Assembly: GCF_018739865.1 (NCBI RefSeq)
Contig: NZ_JADOER010000002.1
Coordinates: forward strand, 234,604 to 298,603
Source of the DNA: Leptothoe kymatousa TAU-MAC 1615
GTDB taxonomy: Bacteria > Cyanobacteriota > Cyanobacteriia > Phormidesmidales > Phormidesmidaceae
Length of the DNA: 64,000 nucleotides
Direction of reading: 5' to 3'
A program made the translations under genes and the position numbers. Shown one piece after another: positions 16,947-23,516 of this stretch; positions within the stretch are counted from its first letter, which is position 1; each line of letters begins with the position of its first letter. The notes beneath the pieces are model-generated. The model ran no database searches, was not told the origin of the DNA, and saw only the letters and a program-made list of their open reading frames with translations.

Positions 16947-18407
16947 ATGTCGAGTTCTGGATCCATTTTTATTTCCTATCGTCGCAGTGACAGCATTGCT
17001 GAAACTGGCCGCATCTACGACCGCTTAGAATCTGAGTTTGGTCGGGACCACGTATTTAAAGATGTGGACAGTATTCCATTTGGGGTAGATTTTGCAGAGT
17101 ATTTGGACCAGGCGGTGAGCCAGTGCCAGGTGGTGCTGGTGATTATGGGCAAAAGCTGGCTGACAGTGACGGAGCCCGATGGCACTCGCCGGTTGGATAA
17201 CCCGGATGACTTTGTGCGGATTGAGGTGGAGTCGGCGCTAAATCGGCAGATTCCGGTGGTGCCAGTGTTGATCCAGGGGGCGGGCATGCCTCGGCGCACT
17301 CAGCTACCGAAGTCGTTGCAGCCACTGGCGCGGCGCAATGGCATAGAGGTGGGCTACGACCCCCGGTTTCGGGCGGATATGAACCGTCTGGTGAAGGGGC
17401 TGAAGGGGATGCTGGGGCAGGATGTTGCTGCTGCACCTGAAGCTAAGAAGGGCAACGAGAAGGTGGTGGTGGTGCAGCAGGGACCGAAGTATGACCTGCG
17501 GGGGGCACAGTTTGCGGGCGGGTTTGCGGAGACCGTAGCGGGCGATCAGGTGGGGGGCACGCTTAATAAGCCTGGAGGGTCGAAGGCTGAACCACCTAAG
17601 CCGCAGCCAGCCGTTGCTAAGCCCCAAACACCAGGCCCATTTACAGAAGATTTGGGCAATGGTGCCATGCTGGATATGGTCCATATCCCGGCAAGGGACT
17701 TTTTAATGGGCTCCCCTGAGAATGAAGCTGAGCGTGAAGATAGTGAAGGCCCTCGGCATCGGGTGCAGGTGCCTGCTTTTTATATGGGCAAGTATCCGGT
17801 GACCCAAGCCCAATGGCAGGCGGTTGCTAAGTTGCAGCAGGTAAAAGTAGAGCTGAAGCTTGCTCCATCCAGATTCAAAGGAAATGATCTGCCGGTGGAA
17901 CGGGTGAGCTGGTTTGAGGCGGTGGAGTTTTGTCAGCGGTTATCGCGGCATACGGGGAATCAGTACCATTTACCTAGCGAAGCGGAATGGGAATATGCCT
18001 GCCGAGCTAGAACAACAACTCCGTTTTACTTTGGTGAGACCATCAGCACTGACCAGGCTAATTATGATGGCAGATACACCTACGGTAATGGCAAAAAAGG
18101 ACAATTTCGAAAAAAGACAACACCTGTAGGCAGTTTCCCTGCTAACAACTTTGGTCTTTATGATATGCACGGCAATGTGTGGGAATGGTGCCAGGACCAT
18201 TGGCATGAGGATTATGATGGGGCTCCTCAAGATGGTTCTCCTTGGATTCAGGGAGGAGATTCTGATTCTCGTGTAGTACGCGGGGGCTCCTGGTTCAGCT
18301 ATCCGAGGCTTTGCCGCTCCGCTTATCGCAACTTCCTTACGCCCGTCTTCCGCAACGGCAGCAGCGGTTTTCGCGTAGTATGTTCTGCGCCCAGGATTCT
18401 CCCATAG
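16947..18407 (+). CDS. TIR-FGE protein, likely DGR variable protein
   Basis: From the ATG at 16947 the protein has 486 residues. Residues 5-130 are a TIR-like domain (SIFISYRRSD, a DVDSIPFGVDF segment, VVLVIMGKSW, and candidate catalytic Glu 93/95 in RIEVESAL). A low-complexity linker follows. Residues ~239-486 are an FGE-sulfatase/C-type-lectin fold (DFLMGSPENEAERED, YHLPSEAEWEYACRA, GNVWEWCQD, RGGSW, GFRVV). The first catalytic Cys expected after GGSW/Y in true formylglycine-generating enzymes is missing, so catalysis is unlikely. The last 37 residues show the substitution pattern of a DGR variable region. TIR domains often cleave NAD+; a ligand-sensing FGE fold would be the receptor. The GTG at 16923 is an unlikely alternative start. 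Confidence 0.88.
   Translation: MSSSGSIFISYRRSDSIAETGRIYDRLESEFGRDHVFKDVDSIPFGVDFAEYLDQAVSQCQVVLVIMGKSWLTVTEPDGTRRLDNPDDFVRIEVESALNRQIPVVPVLIQGAGMPRRTQLPKSLQPLARRNGIEVGYDPRFRADMNRLVKGLKGMLGQDVAAAPEAKKGNEKVVVVQQGPKYDLRGAQFAGGFAETVAGDQVGGTLNKPGGSKAEPPKPQPAVAKPQTPGPFTEDLGNGAMLDMVHIPARDFLMGSPENEAEREDSEGPRHRVQVPAFYMGKYPVTQAQWQAVAKLQQVKVELKLAPSRFKGNDLPVERVSWFEAVEFCQRLSRHTGNQYHLPSEAEWEYACRARTTTPFYFGETISTDQANYDGRYTYGNGKKGQFRKKTTPVGSFPANNFGLYDMHGNVWEWCQDHWHEDYDGAPQDGSPWIQGGDSDSRVVRGGSWFSYPRLCRSAYRNFLTPVFRNGSSGFRVVCSAPRILP
18283..18392 (+). other. Candidate DGR variable region (VR)
   Basis: The protein text RGGSW-FSY-PRL-CRSAYRN-FLTPVF-RNGSSGFRVV matches the cyanobacterial template pattern in which Asn codons (AAC/AAT) fill the variable sites. 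Every odd position is explained by adenine-only changes of AAC or AAT with the third base kept: TTC, AGC, TAT, CTT, TTC, CTT, TTC, GGC, AGC, AGC. GTC fits GAC. Codons without adenines (GGC TCC TGG, TGC CGC TCC) match the family consensus. The region ends 15 bp before the stop codon. No template repeat or reverse transcriptase is in the window. Confidence 0.75.
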
Positions 18408-18449
18408 CACTTTTCTCTCTTTCTCTTTTGCTCTCTTCTCTCCCTCTTT

Positions 18450-18462
18450 CGCGCTTTGCGCG
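18450..18462. other. GC hairpin downstream of the candidate VR
   Basis: CGCGC-TTT-GCGCG forms a 5-bp GC stem about 58 bp after the VR and 42 bp after the stop codon, following a pyrimidine-rich tract. In studied DGRs a short GC stem-loop just downstream of the VR promotes mutagenic homing. The match is by position and shape only. Confidence 0.4.
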
Positions 18463-18506
18463 TTGGCGAAGCCTGCCCGGAGGGCTTTCGAATTTTTCGC
18501 TTTTTT

Positions 18507-18558
18507 CTGGTGCCCAGCCTCTGGCTGAGCACACCACTCGAAGCCTCTGGCTTCCGAT
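18507..18558. repeat. Two-hairpin interspersed repeat, copy 1
   Basis: Two neighbouring hairpins: GTGCCCAGCC-TCT-GGCTGAGCAC and, seven bases on, GAAGCC-TCT-GGCTTC, each with a TCT loop. It is preceded by a T-run and TCTG and followed by GATCAAGAGAGACAAAACC. The same unit recurs at 18586, 18746 and 19824, with partial copies at 18921 and 19693. Confidence 0.85.
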
Positions 18559-18585
18559 CAAGAGAGACAAAACCGGACGCCATTT

Positions 18586-18637
18586 TCTGGTGTCCAGCCT
18601 CTGGCTGAGCACATCCCTAGAAGCCTCTGGCTTCTGA
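18586..18637. repeat. Two-hairpin interspersed repeat, copy 2
   Basis: Same two-hairpin unit with GTGTCCAGCC in the left arm. It sits 28 bp after copy 1 in the same orientation. Confidence 0.85.
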
Positions 18638-18695
18638 TATCAGAGGCAAAGTTAAGCCCAACCCCCCTCTGTTCGTCCCCCTCCCACAGCCCTCG

Positions 18696-18719
18696 CTAGC
18701 TGAGCGCAGCCGAAGCTAC
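18696..18719. repeat. Hairpin repeat, TAGCT arms
   Basis: TAGCT-GAGCGCAGCCGA-AGCTA: the same core type as 15672 and 45852, here with TAGCT/AGCTA arms. Confidence 0.65.
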
Positions 18720-18745
18720 AACCCCGCCAACACATCCCCGATTTT

Positions 18746-18797
18746 TCTGGTGTCCAGCCTCTGGCTGAGCACATAGCTAGAAGCCTCTGGCTTCTGA
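18746..18797. repeat. Two-hairpin interspersed repeat, copy 3
   Basis: GTGTCCAGCC-TCT-GGCTGAGCAC, then GAAGCC-TCT-GGCTTC, in the same orientation as copies 1 and 2. Confidence 0.85.
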
Positions 18798-18843
18798 TCG
18801 AGGGCTGGTTGACTGACAAAAGTTCTGAAACCATTGAAAACTC

Positions 18844-18919
18844 GTAGGTTGGTGTTGAGCTTTGCGAAACCCAACAAAGCCTTCATATGATTGGGTTTCA
18901 CGAGTTCAACCCAACCTAC
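18844..18919. repeat. Long imperfect palindrome with GTAGGTTGG ends
   Basis: The left arm starts GTAGGTTGGTGTTGAGC and ends GAAACCCAA; the right arm is its imperfect inverse (TTGGGTTTC ... AACCCAACCTAC). The arms are about 30 bp around a short AT-rich centre. It looks like a small non-coding mobile or interspersed element of the kind common in bacterial genomes, inserted between repeat copies 3 and 4. Confidence 0.75.
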
Positions 18920-18920
18920 A

Positions 18921-18965
18921 GGCTAGAAGCTTCTGGCTTCTGATCGAGGGAGACAAAACCGGACG
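18921..18965. repeat. Partial copy 4 of the two-hairpin repeat
   Basis: Only the second hairpin (GAAGCT-TCT-GGCTTC) and the flank GATCGAGGGAGACAAAACC remain. The flank matches that of copy 1. The left half is replaced by the adjacent palindrome at 18844-18919. Confidence 0.65.
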
Positions 18966-19083
18966 TAAAAAACACGATCTCTTACAGATTTCTCGCTGAG
19001 GGTGGGCACCAGGCACCACCCCTACATTCCCTCCCATATGACACACCTCACAATTACTGACGTACAATAATGACAGGTCACTA

Positions 19084-19677
19084 ATGATCAGAACGTCATG
19101 CCCGATGGTACAAGCTAAACCCAGACCCCAAACCTTTGATGACTACCTGAGCCACTGCCAGGATAAGGATGCCCGCTACGAGCTAACCAACGGGGAACTG
19201 ATTGAAATACCACCGGAGTCCGATGAAAACGTCATTATCGCTCGGGCCATGGATCGTGCCCTCTCGGAGCTAGTAGGCTTCCGCCGCGTACGCTCCCATC
19301 AACTGGCCCTAGAAATGCCGGGGCAGCCTAAAAATCGATTTCCCGATATTACGGTACTCCTGCCAGAGCATGTGGAACAGCTAAAAGCCTCTGGTCAGTC
19401 TGCCATTCGGTTGGATATGCATCCTCCAATGTTAGTGGTGGAGGTAGTCAGCCCTGGAGCAGATAATCATCGGCGAGACTATATCGATAAGCGTAATCAG
19501 TATGAATGGCGAGGGATTCCAGAGTATTGGATAGTTGATCCGATCAAACAACAGGTGACTGTGTTGAGTATGACGACAGATGGCTATGGGGAAACAGTCT
19601 TTGTGGGTGATGAGCTAGTCCTATCTCAATCCTTTACTGATTGGCCATTAACAGCAGCTGAGATGTTGTCACCATGA
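19084..19677 (+). CDS. Uma2-family putative endonuclease (1)
   Basis: A 197-residue Uma2/DUF820 protein with a PD-(D/E)xK-like fold. Hallmarks are TFDDYL, RYELTNGELIEIPPESDEN, FPDITVL, MLVVEVVSPGADNHRRDYIDKRNQYEWRGIPEYWIVDP split by short loops. The metal-binding set is probably the Asp of PDI, the Glu of VVEVVS, and the Lys of DKRNQY. Uma2 genes are abundant in cyanobacteria and their biological role is unsettled. The ATG at 19084 has a CAGG six bases upstream. The ATG at 19105 gives the more typical N-terminus. Confidence 0.9.
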   Translation: MIRTSCPMVQAKPRPQTFDDYLSHCQDKDARYELTNGELIEIPPESDENVIIARAMDRALSELVGFRRVRSHQLALEMPGQPKNRFPDITVLLPEHVEQLKASGQSAIRLDMHPPMLVVEVVSPGADNHRRDYIDKRNQYEWRGIPEYWIVDPIKQQVTVLSMTTDGYGETVFVGDELVLSQSFTDWPLTAAEMLSP

Positions 19678-19823
19678 TTTTTCGCTGATTCTGTTGCCCA
19701 GCCTCTGGTTTCTGTGATGTAAGTCCGAATTGAATAACCCCGATTAAAAATGGATAATCCTGTAGGGGCATTCCCTTGTGGATGCCCTTCGATGTCGGAC
19801 GCTATCAGTCAGGATTTTTTCTT

Positions 19824-19869
19824 AGTGCCCAGCCTCTGGCTGAGCACTCTACCCAAAGCCTCTGGCTTC
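19824..19869. repeat. Two-hairpin interspersed repeat, copy 5
   Basis: GTGCCCAGCC-TCT-GGCTGAGCAC, a seven-base spacer, then AAAGCC-TCT-GGCTTC, preceded by a T-run. Confidence 0.8.
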
Positions 19870-20111
19870 ATTTCTAAAGCGAGTGTAATGTATCGCTCTT
19901 GTCAGAGGCTAAGTGAGATAACAAGATTTTCGGTGAATGTTAAATCGGCTGATTGGGGCTCCTCCGAGTGCCTTTCCGAAGTAGTCAAGTCATCCCAGCT
20001 AGGCCAACTGGGGTTTCCCCAATGGCGAGGGCCGGGACCGCCCGCCCTCGAACCCAGCGGAAAAATATAAAAGTTGTCCCGAATGGCGAGTTTGGGGGAT
20101 CGGTGGGGCGG

Positions 20112-20145
20112 TTTAGAATTTTGCGTGCTGCGACAAAATTCTAAA
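20112..20145. terminator. Perfect 12-bp AT-rich hairpin
   Basis: TTTAGAATTTTG and CAAAATTCTAAA flank the ten-base loop CGTGCTGCGA. It lies 31 bp past the stop codon of the minus-strand Uma2 gene and may end transcription from that side, although no separate U-tract is present. Confidence 0.45.
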
Positions 20146-20175
20146 AACAGGAGCTATCTAATCTTTCCACTCAAT

Positions 20176-20781
20176 TCAGCGCGGTAACACATCACTTAGC
20201 TGTAGCTCTAACCCTGGAAATGTCTGCGAGATAATTCTCTCCCCTAGCCGAAACTGTCGTTGTTCATACTCATCATCCACCAGCTGACACACTGTAATCG
20301 TCGGCTGCTTTGGTCGACCAATAAACGCAATTCCTCCTAACCCCAAAAAATCAACAATCCAGTATTCCGAAATACCAAAGAGAGAATACTCCTCTACCTT
20401 GCGGGCATAGTCCGTTTCCCAGTTAGTGCTGACCACCTCAACCACTAGCTTGATCGAACTTGCTACCGTAATTACTGGCTCCCGTTGCCATAGTGGTTCC
20501 TGTGCCAGTGCTAGTTCATCTAACACAACCAGATCTGGACGTCTAGCTGTGGCAATATTCGCAAAGGGTCGCACAATTGCACGGGTAGGTATCACCCAAG
20601 GCAGCTGCTGCTTATCAATTTCAATATTTAGCTTACTAGTTAGTTTGCCTGCAACGGTTTCATGGGGGCCAGTGGGTTCCATGTCAATCAGCTCCCCGTC
20701 GGCCAATTCATAGCGAGTCTGTGTACCATATTGCTTGATAAAGCTATCAAACGTCAGGAGTTTAGTGGGTGTATAGGTCAT
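20176..20781 (-). CDS. Uma2-family putative endonuclease (2)
   Basis: A 201-residue Uma2 protein: LLTFDSFIKQYGTQTRYELADGELIDMEPTG is split by a normal Uma2 opening, followed by ARRPDLVVLD, VVEVVSTNWETDYARKVEEYSLFGISEYWIVDFLG. It shares layout with the genes at 19084 and 20861 but is clearly diverged from both, so they are not recent duplicates. It is divergent from the third copy across 79 bp. Confidence 0.9.
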   Translation of the reverse strand: MTYTPTKLLTFDSFIKQYGTQTRYELADGELIDMEPTGPHETVAGKLTSKLNIEIDKQQLPWVIPTRAIVRPFANIATARRPDLVVLDELALAQEPLWQREPVITVASSIKLVVEVVSTNWETDYARKVEEYSLFGISEYWIVDFLGLGGIAFIGRPKQPTITVCQLVDDEYEQRQFRLGERIISQTFPGLELQLSDVLPR

Positions 20782-20860
20782 GTTGAGGCTCCTGGAAACA
20801 GGCCAAAATTTTGCCCTGATCTCAAGGCTATACTAAGTCTAGCTACATGGGCTCAGTTTT

Positions 20861-21439
20861 ATGTTGACTTTACCCATTACCCTCGATCTTAAAACCGTCA
20901 ACCTCAGCGACGAGCAATTTTATCAGCTCTGCATTAAAAAACCAGAAATCCAACTAGAACGGACACCTCAAGGAGATTTAATTCTCATGTCCCCCGTTGG
21001 TGGCGATAGTGGCAATCAGGAAATCGAACTGGGGGCCGATTTAGTTATTTGGAACCGTCAAACTAAACTGGGCAAAGTTTTTAGCTCATCCACCATTTTT
21101 CCATTGCCTAATGGTGGCGATCGCTCCCCCGATGCTGCCTGGGTAGAACTGTCCCGTTGGGAAGCCTTGACTCCGGAGCAACGGCGTAAGTTTCCACCCA
21201 TTGCCCCAGATTTTGTTATTGAAGTGAGATCACTCAGTGATTCTCTCAAAACGCTACGGGACAAAATGCAAGAGTACTTGGATAGCGGTGTACGTCTTGG
21301 CTGGCTATTTAACCCCAAAAATCAGCAGGTAGAAATTTATCGGTTAGGTCAGGAAAAAGAAACCTGCGAGCTGCCTTGTTCTTTGTCCGGTGAGTCTGTT
21401 TTATCAGGTTTTTCCTTACGGATGGCCCGTTTTGGGTAG
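20861..21439 (+). CDS. Uma2-family putative endonuclease (3)
   Basis: A 192-residue Uma2 protein of a different subfamily: LSDEQFYQLCIKKPEIQLERT, LILMSPVGGDSGNQEIELGADL, RSPDAAWVELSRWEAL, FVIEVRSLSDSLKTLRDKMQEYLDSGVRLGWLFNPKNQQVEIY in pieces. It ends 3 bp before the convergent stop codon of the coiled-coil gene, leaving no terminator room. Confidence 0.9.
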   Translation: MLTLPITLDLKTVNLSDEQFYQLCIKKPEIQLERTPQGDLILMSPVGGDSGNQEIELGADLVIWNRQTKLGKVFSSSTIFPLPNGGDRSPDAAWVELSRWEALTPEQRRKFPPIAPDFVIEVRSLSDSLKTLRDKMQEYLDSGVRLGWLFNPKNQQVEIYRLGQEKETCELPCSLSGESVLSGFSLRMARFG

Positions 21440-21442
21440 AGC

Positions 21443-22537
21443 CTAGTTGGCTTTACCCAAATAGGCTTGGGCCTGTTGGATTAAGACTTGCGCATCTTCG
21501 CTGACCGTTGTTCCAGATGGCACCTGTTCCAGGTCGCTAATCACCTGATTAACAGCAGCTATGGTTCTCTCCGGGCTCTGGTTTGCCGATATCTCAACCA
21601 GTTTGTTAATGTCTTTCTCTGCTGCCTGCACCAGCTTGACCGCCGCTTTCTCAGCGTTTTGCAGTTCTCTCACCTCACCCAGACTGATCGTATATTCAGC
21701 CTTTAGCCCTTGTGCTTTCACATAATCTGGCTCGTCCGGCTGAATCTTTTTTAACTCAGCTAGGGCCTCTTCCCATAGGGTGGCGATACGGTCCCATTTT
21801 TCAGCACTGTGGGGTGGGTTCTGACCTTCTTCAGTGGCCACATTGGCAAACTGTTGGGCTGCGGCTAAAAGGGCATTGCCCTTAGTCAGAACGGCGGTCT
21901 GTCCGGAGATGGTTTGATAATCTCGTTGGTAGGCCGTTAACCTGGTTTGGGCCAGTCGACCTGCGAGGGTTTCTGGCGGGATTTCGGTTAGTTCATCCAT
22001 CCCCTGTTGCCAGTTTTTGAGAATATCTTCCTGGGTGGCTGGATCGCTGGTTTCAAAACTGTTTTGGGCTTCAAGTACTTGACTGGAATGAGTCTCTAAA
22101 ACAGTTAATGCATTTTGTTCTTGAAAAATTTGGGCGTCCATTCTGCCGATCAGCGCCCGGGCATCTTCAAATTCATCTAGGGTGAATTTCCAGCCGCATT
22201 GGACCATGCCGCAGTAGCCCTTGGGGTAGTATCCCAAAAACCAAACGGGTAAGTTGTCGAGGTGCTTTTGGGCCTGGGCTGCTTTTTCTGAACCTAGTTC
22301 AAAGTCTTCTACGGTGGTGGCCTGGTTGATTAGCTGATCGGCCTGCTCTGTTTGGATGATGGCCTGGCGATAGTGGTGATCCATCTGCATAAAGCTGGGC
22401 AGCAGCACCATGGGGGCAACCCTGGCGACGGGCCAACGAATCATGGGATAGGGCAGGTTTAGGACCCAGAGGCTACCTGCGATCGCACCCACACCCAAAA
22501 CTAATTTTCCAAATCGATCTAATCCGAGAAGCATCAT
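21443..22537 (-). CDS. Membrane-anchored coiled-coil protein, cyanobacterial hypothetical
   Basis: A 364-residue protein I cannot assign. One hydrophobic segment near the start (LVLGVGAIAGSLWVLNLPYP) anchors it. The rest is helical and rich in Gln/Glu/Ala. A conserved-looking part lies at ~95-120 with FLGYYPKGYCGMVQCGW (two cysteines). Helical repeats follow (KWDRIATLWEEALAELKKIQ; AEKAAVKLVQAAEKDINKLV). It resembles other cyanobacterial one-pass proteins with TPR-like or coiled-coil periplasmic or cytosolic parts. It starts at a double ATG. Confidence 0.65.
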   Translation of the reverse strand: MMLLGLDRFGKLVLGVGAIAGSLWVLNLPYPMIRWPVARVAPMVLLPSFMQMDHHYRQAIIQTEQADQLINQATTVEDFELGSEKAAQAQKHLDNLPVWFLGYYPKGYCGMVQCGWKFTLDEFEDARALIGRMDAQIFQEQNALTVLETHSSQVLEAQNSFETSDPATQEDILKNWQQGMDELTEIPPETLAGRLAQTRLTAYQRDYQTISGQTAVLTKGNALLAAAQQFANVATEEGQNPPHSAEKWDRIATLWEEALAELKKIQPDEPDYVKAQGLKAEYTISLGEVRELQNAEKAAVKLVQAAEKDINKLVEISANQSPERTIAAVNQVISDLEQVPSGTTVSEDAQVLIQQAQAYLGKAN

Positions 22538-22704
22538 TTACTGGCGACTTAACATGTGTGGCCTTTCAATCAATGGCTTCATCCAATTCCATAGAATTTA
22601 CGTGCCGAGACCCGCAGGGATAACCGAACCTCAGAAACCATAGAATTTCTAGGCACCCTTTAGATTGCCCATAGCCTAACGGTGGATCAGAACCATACGC
22701 CTAG

Positions 22705-23322
22705 CTATGGATTTGTTCCTAACGTTTTAAGCACAGCAACAACAGTGTGCAGCTCATTGCCTGGATTAAAAATGGAAAATGTTTTAGAAAGACCATACTG
22801 GCCAGTTTCTTTTGCCAGTTTGATAAATACCAGGTCAGTCCCGTTGGTGACCAAGCCAAACCGAATATTAGTGGGTTGGGCCCCACTAACCATGTAGGTC
22901 AATGCCTGGGGCAGGCCCACATGCCAGCTAAATTGAGGCCCTTTTGCTTCGATGGTGGCGACCCAGATTTGATCATTCAGGACCAAAATATCGACTCGTC
23001 CACGAATCAGCTCATCGTCATTTTTTATAGCAACTTCGGTGGTTTCTTCCGCGATGGGCCGAAAAGGACGCTGATAAAAACCTGCTACCGACAACAGGGG
23101 AGAAATCACCACCATTTTCACTAGCTCTTCATGCACCGGATAGGCCAGCAAATACCTGAAGCTTGCCTGGGCCTGGTCTAATACCCGAGTTTGATAATCA
23201 TCCAGCGCCAACGGAGCCACCTGCCACTCGGGGAAAAAGTCCTCACTGGACTCAAACCCTAAGCCAAACTTGGTTTCTACATCATGCAGAGTGAGTTGAC
23301 TAGCCTGAACAACTTGAACCAT
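22705..23322 (-). CDS. PD-(D/E)xK protein, type I restriction HsdR-N-like
   Basis: A 205-residue protein of a cyanobacterial family often annotated as restriction endonuclease subunit R-like. The nuclease core is GRVDILVLND...VATIEAKG with D111, E125, A126 and K127, then Q139 in LPQALTYM. No helicase or methylase is near, so it is not part of a full type I system. It stands between the coiled-coil gene and glpK, next to an expanded 17-bp tandem repeat. Confidence 0.75.
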   Translation of the reverse strand: MVQVVQASQLTLHDVETKFGLGFESSEDFFPEWQVAPLALDDYQTRVLDQAQASFRYLLAYPVHEELVKMVVISPLLSVAGFYQRPFRPIAEETTEVAIKNDDELIRGRVDILVLNDQIWVATIEAKGPQFSWHVGLPQALTYMVSGAQPTNIRFGLVTNGTDLVFIKLAKETGQYGLSKTFSIFNPGNELHTVVAVLKTLGTNP

Positions 23323-23411
23323 AAAGAATAGTAGAGTCGCTGAACTCCAGTATAGTCATCCAATTAAATCAGTGCTTGCCACATCGAGAGGGTATAGCAA
23401 TAAGTTCCAGC

Positions 23412-23508
23412 CGTTGGCTTCGACTCCGCTCAGCCAACGACTCCGCTCAGCCAACGACTCCGCTCAGCCAACGACTCTGCTCAGCCAACGACTCCGCTCA
23501 GCCAACGG
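23412..23508. repeat. Five 17-bp tandem repeats next to a hairpin
   Basis: Unit CGACTCCGCTCAGCCAA at 23421, 23438, 23455, 23472 (one T for C) and 23489. The array is led by CCGTTGGCTT, so the first unit closes a hairpin (GTTGGC / GCCAAC) of the same family as 15672, 18696 and 45852. The array looks like an expansion of that element's right part. Confidence 0.92.
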
Positions 23509-23516
23509 CTTGATTT

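Larger units (their letters stand above)
19678..20175. other. Repeat-rich intergenic stretch
   Basis: No gene is seen. It holds a partial two-hairpin repeat (19693-19716), a GTAGGGGCATT element (19762-19790), a full two-hairpin copy (19824-19869), and a perfect 12-bp stem TTTAGAATTTTG (20112-20123) with its inverse at 20134-20145, just behind the 3-prime end of the minus-strand Uma2 gene. Confidence 0.6.

Noticed and set aside
18408..19083. Possible DGR reverse transcriptase, Avd gene or template repeat downstream of the TIR-FGE gene
   Set aside because: No frame with reverse-transcriptase motifs and no second copy of the VR were found; the stretch is made of hairpin repeats.
18507..19869. 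CRISPR array from regularly recurring CCAGCCTCTGGCTGAGCAC
   Set aside because: Spacing is irregular (28 bp to over 1 kb), copies are hairpin pairs and there are no cas genes.
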